Below are positions 24,423 to 35,095 of a stretch of 64,000 bases of DNA, in pieces. Positions within the stretch are counted from its first letter, which is position 1, and each line of letters begins with the position of its first letter. Source of the DNA: Sipunculus nudus (lineage: Eukaryota; Annelida; Sipuncula; Golfingiida; Sipunculidae); assembly GCA_026874595.1 (NCBI GenBank), contig CM049314.1, positions 76,954,300 through 77,018,299 on the forward strand. The letters are read 5' to 3'. The notes beneath the pieces are model-generated. The model searched no databases. It was not told the origin of the DNA and saw nothing but the letters and a program-made list of their open reading frames with translations. The position numbers and the translations under genes are program-made.

Positions 24423-25783
24423 GTGGCATGGAAGTTAATGCTTCTATATATTGTTAATTAATGCGTATATATTTCTCTTTCATTATATGCACTTACCTTT
24501 GCATCAAAAGGGAAGTTTTAAAATACATAAGTTGTTTTATATCAATAGTTTTAAACAGAATCAGGTCGTGTCAACAAATATTTTATAATTATATGTCAAG
24601 TCTGTTTGAAAACATTTTTTAAACAACTGTTCATGTCATCTATGCCCCTCAATTTATTCCAAATAAACATTAAATCACCAACAAACACGTACTGTTATGG
24701 CCAGTGTTACAGCCATCATAGATGCATATAGATCCAACTCCCAACGAAATTAAGCTGAATCAAGAATTCATAATGCCTTATTGATTCAGGGTTAATGCAT
24801 GAACTTATTTTGATTTTTTCATTACATTTATCAATCGGACTAGTGGTCCCATCCGATTTTGCTAAAGTGAAATATATTCTTCGGGGGGTTTTAATTTTAA
24901 TTTATTTACAAATTATCAAGTCTGGTTTCCTTTAAATCAGACTCTTTTCCTGATTTAATGCGTATCTTGTCTGTTGTTGCGGTAAATATTTGTAATTTAA
25001 TTAGAAGGAATGATAATTGGCTAAAAGTCTCTCTTTGTTTTATAACATTTATCAGGATCTGAATCACTCTGAGCTTCGTCGCTGCTGCTGATTTGGTAAA
25101 TTAAACTTCTATCGTGATTGCCTTGATATATGTCAACAATGTCCCTGAAACACGAAACGTAAATTAGTCTTGTTAAGTGAATGGAGTGATTTTTTTTCTG
25201 AAGATGTATTTGACTGAGCTGGCAAGTATTAAACGCTAAGACACGCCAAGACTTTGAGAGACAGAAATTTTATTCAGTTGCCAACGACTACCAAGGATCC
25301 TGTTGGTCATAACTACCATGGGAAAATCAGACCAGCGTTCATGACTTTGATTTAGGGTTTCACAAAAGCTATATTATTGTTACCTATAATACATTAAAAA
25401 TTATTCTTTTGCCATTTGATTTGCCAGTCTGACGATTGGGCTACTCTTTCATGAAGGTTTTATATTCAGGATTATTTATCTATCGCGAATATTGCGAATT
25501 TGAAACCTCCTGGAGCAAAAAGGCAACCACAGTACCTTAACAGGTCAATAAATAAACTGGAATATGTACCTTGTTGACAGACTACTACATCCAGTTATGA
25601 ATATAATAATAGTTTTAAAACGGATATCGCAGACACTAACTAAGAAACTTACAATGTTAGATAGAATTCTATTTTAGACTAGAGACTGTTTGACTTAGGT
25701 TAATAATACAATTCACAGTAGGAAAAAAATTATTTGCACGGCACGGCTGTCCCGATGTTAATACATGCGAGGGACAATACAAA

Positions 25784-25834
25784 AGAGAGGGACTGGCCGA
25801 GAGAGAAGGACTGGCCGAGAGGGAGAGGAACTGG

Positions 25835-25872
<38 letters not shown>

Positions 25873-25929
25873 TTGGCCGAGGGAGAGGGACTGGCCGAGA
25901 GGGAGAGGGACTGGCCGAGAGGGAGGGAG

Positions 25930-25994
<65 letters not shown>

Positions 25995-26103
25995 GTGGCC
26001 GAGAGAGGAACTGGCCGAGCCGAGTGTGTGTGTGAGAGAGAGAGAAAGAGAGAGAGAGAGAGGGGACTGGCCGAGAGAGAGGAGAGAGGGACTTGCCGAG
26101 GGA
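25784..26103 (+). repeat. GA-rich microsatellite/minisatellite array
   Basis: Runs of (GA)n separated by the recurring block ctggccgagaggga. The longest GA run spans about 25935-25990. The block aactggccgag or gactggccgag recurs about ten times at irregular spacing. Low-complexity ORFs on both strands here (Arg/Glu-rich on plus, Ser/Leu-rich on minus) are composition artefacts. Confidence 0.95.
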
Positions 26104-27720
26104 TGTCAAAGGACCAATATACAGGAAAAAAGTGGAACTAGAAAGTCTCATATCTCTCTTTTAGAAACTATCGATTAACCGTTTTATAACTCTTAGGGGA
26201 AATAATTAACGTTTTCAAATATCTGTTTGAACCTGAAGCCTTATGTTTCATCTATTGATGTTTTGTCTTTCAACTGGGGAACGTTTCAAATCACACCTCA
26301 CCAAATCAGTGCTACACCACTGAGCGTGTAATATCAGTTTACACATGTGCAACTAAGTATCGACATTCTATTACCGGAATAACCACAGGTCTGGAACTAT
26401 TTATACTCTCAGCTTTGTGAGATTAATGTGATGTCTCGGGGAAATTGGTCAGAACTCCTCACTGCGTCTGGCGGCAAAGGGATACCCGGATGTAGTTAAA
26501 TTTCCGGGCAAACACGATGAAAAATCATCCCTGAGGAATGCAAGGCAAATACCTCAGCTTGATACATTGGCTTTGCTTTTTCCACAGTATTTCCACGCCA
26601 ACGATCTCCTCTTCTTAAAACTTTTTCAATGGCAAATATAGTTATCGTTCTTAAAAAAAATGGCAACAGCATATAAGTATGATCATTTCATCCCTTAAAC
26701 TGCAACAACCAATGATTTAATTTCACTTTCAGGTTATTATTTTACTTTGAAAAACATTCTAGTTTGAGTTGTTTCCACTGTTTGTCAGTTGAATCAAACC
26801 TGGAATCAGTTTTTTCGTATATGCTCGAAATGAAAAAATCTTCTGCGGAAATGGAGCTCGCGACTTGTCTTGGTAGAAGGAACTTACGTCATGGATGATA
26901 ACAGATCTAATACGCTCTCCCATTTACTGCATTCATAAATGTTTAACATGGTATATTACGTACATTCTAAGTTCAAGGTCTAAGGTCAAGTCTCAAATCC
27001 ATCGCACATACTGTGGTTTGTTTTTCTTCGCGAGGATTTAAAATTCGCGATGCTTAGGGGAGGTAAATTATCACAAAAATTAAACCTTCATGAACATTAC
27101 GCCTCGTCTGCACAGGTGAACAGAGACTAAAACTATGACCTGATTGGCATCTCATGTATAATACGCCAGCGTCATTATTAATATACTTTTTTATGGTAAC
27201 CATAAATCAACGATTGATATTGTGATTAAATAGTATGAAATATTTTGAATATCTTTTATAATTCTCAATATTTTTATATCTATAATAATTCTTATAATTC
27301 GATATTGACTTAGGTCGCAGTAAATTGTGTAAGTTAATGTAAAGTACGATGGTGAAATCTAAACATTCGCAAAACACTAATGAAGTTGAAATCGCGAAAA
27401 GTTAACCCCTAACCCCGCTAATATGAATTAAGAGACTGTATAATGTTCCAAGATGTTCAGGTTCTCCTGTGTTCATGGTCGGAATAGAAGATGAATATAA
27501 TTCCAAACATCTGCCACGTCTCTGAGAGAGTAATAAAGTGATCCTTAATTATTGGATGAGGATAAAGAAAACCTTATACCACCATTCATATTTTATTGTT
27601 AAGCGTCTTGATTTCAGCCTTTATAATCCATGGGATTAAGAATAAGCATGTCGTTAAGACATAACAGCAAATGCCTGATGTTATATCGAGATCTCACTGT
27701 TTTGTTTTAAGACTCCAGTT
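26104..27720. other. AT-rich DNA, nothing recognised
   Basis: No ORF or repeat worth naming was found. Confidence 0.45.
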
Positions 27721-27724
27721 GGTA

Positions 27725-27785
27725 TCGAACAAGAGCCTTCTTCTCCGAAGTCCAACGCTTTCAATACTAGGCCCCGCGTGGCCTT
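27725..27785 (-). other. tRNA-like relic
   Basis: On the minus strand a head ggggcctagtattgaaagcg, an anticodon-arm-like gttggacttcggag and a B-box-like cttgttcgatacc follow one another at tRNA-like spacing. The A-box is degraded, so this is probably a SINE head or tRNA pseudogene. The neighbouring 27790-28090 segment ends in cttggatccgcccct, resembling a dispersed repeat. Confidence 0.35.
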
Positions 27786-28161
27786 GCATAATCTTAACTG
27801 ATCTTATCTATAAAATTTCTTAATATGGGATCCCTTTCGGGGTTTGCCAGTTTGACACTTGCCTTTCAGCTTTGTATCCCGAAACATTTGCCATTCAACT
27901 CTGATTTTAGTGCATATACAGAAGCGGATCCCCTTGAACCTCTTTTTCAGCCGCCGCAACCTTTTTTTAAGGATTTCGGACCAATTTGTGCAACTGGACA
28001 CTTTTCCAGTGTTGGGGACCTTTTTCATTAACCCTCCTTGGTTGAACTCCCTCCCTCTCCTAAATCTTGGATCCGCCCCTGATATACTTCGATAAAACGG
28101 TGATTCCTCCCGGAGAGAGCGACTGTATTTGCCGCAGCCCCTGTCAGCTCCATTCGTCTAG

Positions 28162-28169
28162 TGACGTCA
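28162..28169 (+). promoter_or_regulatory. CRE palindrome TGACGTCA
   Basis: Exact 8-bp cAMP-response-element palindrome inside gtgacgtcac, followed 20 bp later by ccatcttggg, which contains a YY1-like CCATCTT. No gene start is recognisable nearby, so functional use is unknown. Confidence 0.3.
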
Positions 28170-28204
28170 CAAATAAAGTCTTCCACCATCTTGGGACGCC
28201 AGAT

Positions 28205-28300
28205 AACGGCAAACGTTTGCTTCTCTCTCTCTTTTCTCTCTCTCTCTGAATCATCCGTTGCTTTTTCTCTCTCTTTGCCCCTCTCTCTTTATCCGCATTT
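28205..28300 (+). repeat. CT-rich low-complexity tract
   Basis: Blocks of ctctctct and ctttttctctctctttgccc. Low-complexity ORFs on both strands arise from it. Confidence 0.7.
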
Positions 28301-28324
28301 ATGCTACGATTTTCGGCGAAACCA

Positions 28325-28405
28325 GCGGTTGCATGATCCGACCCCATACTCAGAGTGTATCGACTCAGGAGTCAGACATGCTAACCACCACTGGGCCACC
28401 CTAAC
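28325..28405 (-). mobile_element. tRNA-like SINE head
   Basis: The minus strand reads GGTGGCCCAGTGGTGGTTAG (A-box TGGCCCAGTGG), then an anticodon-arm-like gtctgactcctgagtc and a decayed B-box ggggtcggatc. Order and spacing fit a tRNA-derived SINE head. The body, if any, would extend toward 28140. Confidence 0.45.
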
Positions 28406-29060
28406 AAAAGGTAAGATTATAAGCCCTGTCCGAGTATTACCCGGGCAATCTTCGTCGGAGCAAAGTCTGAAGACATTGCTTCAGCTAACCCTACTGTATG
28501 CTATTATATATGAACCAGTAAAGTGGCTTTCGTGGCGGGGAAACTTTTTTTTAGATCAACCGTCTTTAAATCGGAGATTTGATCGGGAATCTGATCGATC
28601 ATAAAACGGCTTGTAAACCTGTTTAGTTTTTGGTACAGGTGTTTTGGTTGATAAGGTGTGAGCAGGGTTTTGATTTCAGTGTACTGGTCAGCACTATAAC
28701 GATCTATTTGATTGGTCATTATCATTTCGGCTCCATCACATGAGCGCATGTTCAATATTCAAGATATAGCAGACGTGAAGCTCACTGAAGTAAGGTATCC
28801 GCACAACCACGCCAGAGGCCTGGACTCTAGGAATATGGCCCTAGTTCAATTTAGTTCGAATATGTCTCATGGTAAACTCTATCGAATATTTACCCTCCCC
28901 TTTGGTCAGTTTATGCCCCTTGGTATTTTAAATCACTGAGAAATCTGCATTGTTGAAACCAGTGTTCTTCAAGTACACAACACTGAATAAATACGTTCTG
29001 GTATATAAATGTCAAATGACACTGGATATGGCCACACCCATGAGCTTAATCTTAGAAATC
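28406..29060. other. Non-coding stretch
   Basis: No recognisable gene or repeat. Confidence 0.4.
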
Positions 29061-29255
29061 AAGTACCACACCCAAAGACCCATCACTGAGAGAGTGGCAA
29101 GTACCACACCCATACACCCATCACTGATACAGAGGCAAGTACCACACCCATACACCCATCACTGATAGAATGGCAAGTACCACACCCATACACCCATCAC
29201 TGATACAATGGCAAGTACCACACCCATACACCCATCACTGATACAGTGACAAGTA
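29061..29255 (+). repeat. 38-bp tandem repeat, 5 units
   Basis: Units begin caagtaccacacccataca and contain cccatcactgataca. The gta of successive units starts at 29063, 29101, 29139, 29177, 29215 and 29253, an exact 38-bp period. Confidence 0.97.
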
Positions 29256-29559
29256 TCTCCACATCCCTTGCCTTAGCCCTATTTCCTCCATGAAACTAAT
29301 GATATCCTTGCTTTAAAATTTAACAATTTAATCGATTATGTTGGCGCACATGTAGACCCTCATTAAGAAGTTGTTTTCTTAAATCTACAAAACATCTCAG
29401 GTCATATATTGTATCTCATATGTTCATATGTGGAAATGTCTCATAAATACTGAATTCGAAATAATTTTAGTAAGCTTTGCACAAACGTGTATATCCGTTG
29501 CTTTAGTAGGTTCGTTTGAGTTTATTATGCCACTATATATGCCACAGTATAAATGGTCT

Positions 29560-29760
29560 CTTTACCTGATCCTCATATTAGATTATATACAGCTTACAAA
29601 GGATTACATGATTCGCCTCTACAGCTGTGTCAACTTAGACATGCAGACATGTTTGGCGAGAGAGACAATCCAATCAGTGCGGTCTTTGCAGCACCAACGG
29701 GGCGTGAACCTGGGTCATTCAGCTCCTACGTCCAACACCTTAACCACTAGTCAATGTTTG
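29560..29760 (-). mobile_element. tRNA-derived SINE-like element
   Basis: The minus strand below 29757 reads ctagtggttaaggtgttgga (A-box region) and 30 bp later caggttcacgccccg, a good B-box. The body continues to lower coordinates with no clear end. It differs from SINE family A. Confidence 0.5.
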
Positions 29761-30795
29761 TGTTATCTCTTTTTCATTATTTTTTCTATCTATTCTACTA
29801 CTACATACTTATAAAAACTAACAAAAAAAAAAAAAAACAAATTATATAATGATCTATAATGACATTTTATATTTCAGCTTGTTTCATACATTATATACCA
29901 ACATTAATTTACATTGTGTTCCTTACGCCAAAGGCAAAATGCACATACTAGGATATATAAATACATTCAGGTGGTCCACATAAAATACAGATGAACCGCA
30001 TATTTCCGCATCTTATTACTGAAAGGAATAAAATATCACCCAACGAGCCCTCTAAGGACCCACCCTGACAAGGCTGCTTGAAGGGCGGTGGGATGTTGTA
30101 AAATCTTGATAAAACCTATAAGGTTCACTCCTCCGTTTCAACCTTAGATCATAAATTTGGATGATTCCTTGGCCACGTGAATATAAAACCTGGGAGTAGA
30201 AGGCTTAAAAGCTACATAATTTTCTTATCGTATGTTTAGAGTCCACGGGCCTCTCCTGGGAATGGTCCTACGTTGGTCGCCGTTCTTCGCTGTACATATT
30301 TCGTTGTTGTTTAGGTCATGAGTGACTTTCAGGCAACGACACTTACGAAGTGTAGTCTGTCCTGTTTGACGTATAAATAAGGCGTTAGGGACATGAATCG
30401 AGTAGGCATTATATTTCAGTATAGCAGATCTAGCTCGTTCGCTGTCACGTTGTGTGCTTCACTTCTGACTTTGTCCTGGAAATTACCTGAAAGCTGTCTT
30501 TTTTCAAAGAAGTTTATGAGATTTCTGGTAAACATATAAACGAAAACTGTAAGAAGACGGGTTCAAACAAGTATCCTGGTTTTAGGTGAAATCTTGTGGG
30601 ATTTTAAAAGAATCATCAAAAACCCTTTATTTTCTAAGTTTGTAGGTAACTTTTGTCCGGTAAATTCTTTTAAAACCCCTGTGACGGATGTAAAGCTTTC
30701 GTGATCTACAAGTTGTTCGTAAACACATCAGTGTTGGCCAACGAAAAACCCATGTTTTTTAGATGAATGATTTATTTATATTACTATAGACATTT
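29761..30795. other. Non-coding stretch with a TATA-like site
   Basis: A 15-base A tract lies at 29823-29837. The sequence gtataaataaggcg at 30371-30384 fits a TATA box, with a possible start region about 30 bp downstream. No coding region follows that I can recognise. Confidence 0.35.
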
Positions 30796-30796
30796 C

Positions 30797-31066
30797 CAGA
30801 GGCGTATATTGGATCTGAGAAAAAAGTGTGTTTGTATGTATGTGTGTGTTGGGGGGGGGGGGCACAGCACCATTACGCAAGTAAACAGTATGTCGGTAGT
30901 TCTATTAGAATTTATATGTAATTTTCGCTTCCAGAATTGTAGGGAAGAATACGGCGCAAGACGAAAATCCGGCTCTGCTTTTCGGTATAAAATAATGTTT
31001 ACAATTTTTTTTGTCGGAAAAAAGGGAACGCGCGCCCCATGCGTCCCCCCTTAAATCTGCCCCGAT
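30797..31066. repeat. Possible short DNA-transposon-like or dispersed repeat
   Basis: Begins cagaggcgtatattggatct and ends cttaaatctgccccg, whose reverse complement (cggggcagatttaag) loosely matches the start, like imperfect hAT-type ends. Contains a 12-base G run at 30851-30862 and a GC-rich block gaacgcgcgccccatgcg that resembles a fragment near 310. No 8-bp target duplication was seen, so the classification is weak. Confidence 0.3.
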
Positions 31067-31586
31067 TGCTGTCAATATTGTGTAATTTGGGTTTTTTTGG
31101 CCAATAAGATGCTTTGCTAATTTAGTGATATAAAGCAGGAACACCCCCACTCTGCGGACGGACAAAGCGACTTAATTGGCCAATCTATAACTATTACAAC
31201 ATGGCATTTTCAGATTGATATATAGGATTGCCTCTTTTATTCAACAATGCATTAAGAAAATCAAACCACTAGGCTGAATTACGATTAATATCGAACAGGT
31301 CATGACTAGGAAATTACTCAGGATGCTCCGTTCTATTTCTTACTGCGCATGTGCGAGGAGAATCTCATCTTCCTTCAAAGACTGTAACTGTTCACATGCA
31401 TGAAGAACCATCATTACATTGCCCATAGTCGACATAGGTATAAAAGTTAAACATGTGAAAAATCAGTTACAGTTGTTAAAACGTCACAGTTTTCTATGTA
31501 TTCACTGTAAATTCATTTTAATGTCTGCTTATTTATATTTTACGAATTTTTTTTCGAATTATAAATCTTGGCGATATATTTTGTTG

Positions 31587-31640
31587 AAAGAAAGAAAGAA
31601 AGAACGAAAGAAAGAAAGAAAGATAAAGAAAGAAAGAAAA
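31587..31640 (+). repeat. (GAAA)n microsatellite
   Basis: Runs of aaagaaagaaag with two interruptions (aacg, ataa). Confidence 0.95.
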
Positions 31641-33029
31641 TGAAAACGTACTTGTGTAGCTGTGTGACATCTGCAAGTTAAGAGGCAGATGACAGAGCAT
31701 ATGGATGAAGCCGTACAAGTTTGTAAGGCCGGAGTGAGCAGCGTCGAAGCAGTCAGCAATGAAATGAGACCAGTGGCAAGCTTTCACATGTAATTTCATG
31801 CGGGTAGCGTCAAATCTGTTTGATGATCGCGTTCTTAGTTAATATCCTATTACATAGACGCCCGATATACCTGTAGACTTGTTAATAGGTAATTTTAGAG
31901 TCATTACCAGCAAGTTCCAACGAATATTATCTGTCTGGTCCATAAACCTGTGAAATAAGCTGCAGGAAAGGCTATAAGAATAGGCTAGCTGTGATAAAGA
32001 CATTGAACTCTGCTTCTGAAATGTATTATATGTCCATAAGTTTTAGGTTCAAATGTAATTCAATACGCAATCATTTAAGATATTTTGAATGAAAATACAA
32101 TAAAATATTATTAAAAGCGAATGCAGGGTGATTTATATCAATAAATGTTGTTCTAGCCTTATGTTTATTATGTATAAAAATGTCTTACCACAAAGGCGTA
32201 ATATAAAATGGATAAAAATTGTTTATGTGCACCATTTAAAACAAATGTCACATATGTTGTGACTTTTAGTACTGCAAGCATTCAAGCGTATTTTTTTTAA
32301 TAAAAATAACAAAATTCGCCCACCGTCCGTTTAATTTTCTGAATGAAACCATATTCTCTGGGTAAATCACTACCATTCCTTTTTCAATCTGTGGACATCT
32401 AATTGTGATATAAAAAGTTTTTTCTTTCTCATGCTATAGTTCACATCTGTACATTATATTGCGTGATCCGAATAAGTTGATTTAAAGTTACAGCACATAT
32501 TAAAGGCCGCACCTGAAGCCTGTAAAATTTATCACAGGATTTCATTCTGGTATCGATCCAAGAGTTCTGAACAGTCTGACGTCTCTATTCCCATCCTTTC
32601 CAAAAGTAAATGCTGTAATATTATCCTTATTTAATTATCTGTTGGTTCTTAGGAAGGTTTCCTTGGCCGTTTGTGCACAGTCTTCATTAATAGCTCATAG
32701 AACGTTTTGAAGCCAGACAAATACACTTGCAGAAACGTTAAGGAATCGTAATACCCACTAAGACTCCCCCAGAGTTCCACGCAAAAGGCTGTGAAACTGT
32801 CGTATCAGTGTGGCTACAAGACCATATGGAGATAGGAATCACATCAAACAGATAAGACACGATGTTAAGATACTGACGGTCGCAACTATAGCATTGAACG
32901 GCCCCCTGTTGAGGACTCATGGCTTGGAGTAGGGAGGGATGAAGATTGGTTTTATAGTCTGTTATCACAGGGAGTTCAGTCTCATCCGACTTTACATGAT
33001 TCTTTCTTAGTCCTTTGGTCTTGTTCATG
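31641..33029. other. Non-coding stretch with one ORF
   Basis: AT-rich. The only notable ORF is at 32738-33028 on the minus strand, listed separately. Confidence 0.4.
32738..33028 (-). CDS. 96-codon ORF of unknown function
   Basis: Starts at an ATG and reads MNKTKGLRKNHVKSDETELP at the N-terminus, with two cysteines in QCYSCDRQ and a hydrophobic middle around SYLFDVIPISIW. Composition is plausible for protein, but no family is recognised. Its start lies directly beside the 3' tail of the SINE at 33030-33488, so any upstream exon would be beyond that SINE. It may be a chance ORF. Confidence 0.2.
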   Translation of the reverse strand: MNKTKGLRKNHVKSDETELPVITDYKTNLHPSLLQAMSPQQGAVQCYSCDRQYLNIVSYLFDVIPISIWSCSHTDTTVSQPFAWNSGGVLVGITIP

Positions 33030-33488
33030 CTTTATTTTTAATTTGTTTAGTGGATGTAACTCCCTCCATTTTTTATCTAACTATGTACAACCCGGGAATT
33101 CCATTCCGGTGTCGGTGTACATGACAGGGCGGGTTGATGTTATTCCCGTTTGGAACTACAATACAGGGAGTAAGCACACAATTCATTTCATTTATATGCT
33201 TATTATAACCAGAACTTGTGACTACCGAACCTGCGGGAACTGGATGTGTAATCGTCCTACCAATCCCCGCACCCAACCCAGGAACACCCGAAAGGCGCAG
33301 TCTTTTCTGAATTGACACGTGGCCGTGGGGCACAGCCTTCCCATTAAGCCTCGCCCACGGGTTTAAGAGCGCTCACAATGAGAGTGGCCCGACCGAGAAA
33401 TATCACACATCTTGGGTGAGATTGGAGCTCTCCCACTCCTGGCTTTGAATTGTTTGCTCTACCATCCCTTGAATACAGAAGCCGGTAC
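33030..33488 (-). mobile_element. tRNA-derived SINE, family A, copy 2
   Basis: On the minus strand from 33488: a head with gtattcaagggatggtagag, anticodon region acaattcaaagcc and B-box relic gagctccaatctc. The central motifs follow (tttctcggtcgggcc; cttaatgggaaggctgtgcc; gactgcgcctttcggg). Then come gccctgtcatgtacaccgac, gagttacatccac and an A-rich tail ending near 33030. It is collinear over its whole length with the copy at 53851-54274. No clear target duplication. Confidence 0.8.
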
Positions 33489-33969
33489 CACGAACATCTA
33501 TATACACGGACAATCCTTTGCGGTAAAAGCAATGAAAAATTGCCGGTCCTGCAGCACAGTGGTTACGAGAGCAGCGCAATGACAATTATAGTTCAACGGC
33601 CAACATGTTTACTGAATAAATGGTACCAGTAATCCCCATTAACACATTACTGTTACTGGCATTTTAGCAATTTAAATTGTATATTGACAATTATATCTCA
33701 CAGTGCAACTGAAACAGTGAGTGGGCTGTGTCAATTGTTGCATATTTATAATTCGTTGTGGTCTCAGTATTGGTATTTTGGTAGAGTCAGTCAATCATAA
33801 TATTTTTAGCACTACCGAACGCTCCACGCTCACGGACACAGAGCATAGCTGCTGAACGTAATCACTACACGAACCCCACGTCCCACGTGAAGAGAAAAAC
33901 GGCGAAGGCCACCTTTCAGATGAGGATTCCGCCAGCAGCAAGTACTCTATAGGCATAGTAATTTGGCAT
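33489..33969. other. Non-coding stretch
   Basis: No gene recognised. Confidence 0.4.
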
Positions 33970-35095
33970 TAATTAAAGAGTAACAAGGGCACCGCAAAGC
34001 GGAGCATCCCCTTGCATGGGAGAATAATGATATGGGGTGTATTACGCAAGTGTTAAAATGATGAGGGGAGATCTGTGAGCTTGAGCTTTGACGTCAAACT
34101 CAATAAGTTATACATGTATGGGTCGGTGAGGGATATGTGAAGGAGAAAGCTTAAGATCAAATGATTTGGCTTAAAATTGATCAATAAGGTATATTGAGAC
34201 GGATGGGAAGACAGACTGGAAGACGAATGTACAAACATAGGAGTTAGTATATCTGCTGTTGGCTTCAAATCAGTCCACAAGCTTTTTTCAAGAAGTGGGT
34301 GCTGTGGCCGTGACCTTTGACCCTGTAACCTCAAAATCAATAGGTTTCTTCATCCATGGGTGGGTGAGCCATATATGCGAGATGAAAGATTTAGGTCAAA
34401 CGGTTTTGTTTGAAATGGGTCCAGAAGCTTTTTCAAGAAGTGGGTGCTGTGACCTTTGACCCCATGGCCTCAAAATCGAAAGGTTTCTTCATCTATGGGT
34501 GGGTGAGCCATATGTACGGGATGAAAGGTTTAGGTCAAACGGTTTGGCTTAAAATGGGTCCACAAGGTTTTTCAAGAAGAGGGTGCTGTGGCCGTGACCT
34601 TTGACCCCGTGACCTCAAAATAGTTAGGATTCTTCATTCATGGGTGGGTGAGCCATATATGCGAGATAAAAGGTTTTGGTCAAACGGTTTGGCCTGAAAT
34701 CGATCCACAAGCTTTTTCAAGAAGCGGGTGCTGTGACCGTGACCTTTGACCCCGTGATCTCCAAAACGATAGGTCTCTTCATCCATGGGTGGGTGAGCCA
34801 TATGAGTGAGATGAAAGGTTTAGGTCAAACGGTTAGGCTTGAAATCGATCCACAAGCTTTTTCAAGAAGTGGGTGCTGTGGCCGTGACCTTTGACCCCGT
34901 TTCCTCGAAATCGATAGGTTTCTTCATCCATGGGTGGGTAAGCCATATGTGCAGATTTAAAGGTTTTGGGCAAACGGTTTGGCTTGAAATTGATCCACAA
35001 GGCAATTTCGGATGGACAGACGGACAGACGGACGGACGCACGAACGGAGGCGTTCCTATATCCCCTTCGGAACTTCGTTGCGAGGTGATAATTAA
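33970..35095 (+). mobile_element. Dispersed repeat with internal 145-bp tandem units carrying DR1 motifs
   Basis: The left end (taacaagggcaccgcaaagc) and right end (gacggacggacgcacg, then tccccttcggaacttcgttg) are of a type I associate with abundant bivalve repeats. TAATTAA stands at both outer edges (33970-33976 and 35089-35095), a possible 7-bp target duplication. Inside are five units of about 145 bp (the second is 6 bp shorter) and a decayed sixth near 34085. Each unit contains tgacctttgacc, then cctcaaaatcgataggtttc, catgggtgggtgagcc and ggtcaaacggtttggctt. No coding capacity. Confidence 0.75.
34311..34897 (+). promoter_or_regulatory. Five DR1-type motifs (TGACCTTTGACC) at 139-145 bp spacing
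   Basis: Exact tgacctttgacc at 34311, 34450, 34595, 34740 and 34885. Read on the minus strand this is two AGGTCA-like half-sites separated by one base, the DR1 pattern bound by RXR, HNF4 and COUP-TF class nuclear receptors. Whether they are bound is unknown. They are part of the repeat unit at 33970-35095. Confidence 0.5.

Larger units (their letters stand above)
22969..25775. other. Non-coding stretch with a promoter-like site
   Basis: Mostly AT-rich. A TATA-type site on the minus strand is listed separately at 23381-23395. The region 24040-24430 is more GC-rich and has an ORF listed separately. No recognised gene. Confidence 0.4.

Noticed and set aside
25669-26178. Arg/Glu-rich and Ser/Leu-rich ORFs on both strands
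   Set aside because: Direct translation of a GA/CT low-complexity array.
30371-30384. TATA box gtataaataaggcg as a definite gene promoter
   Set aside because: No coding sequence or other promoter element follows; kept only as a note in the stretch description.
33028-33532. Short ORFs on both strands within 33043-33532
   Set aside because: They lie in the SINE copy at 33030-33488 and have no independent support.
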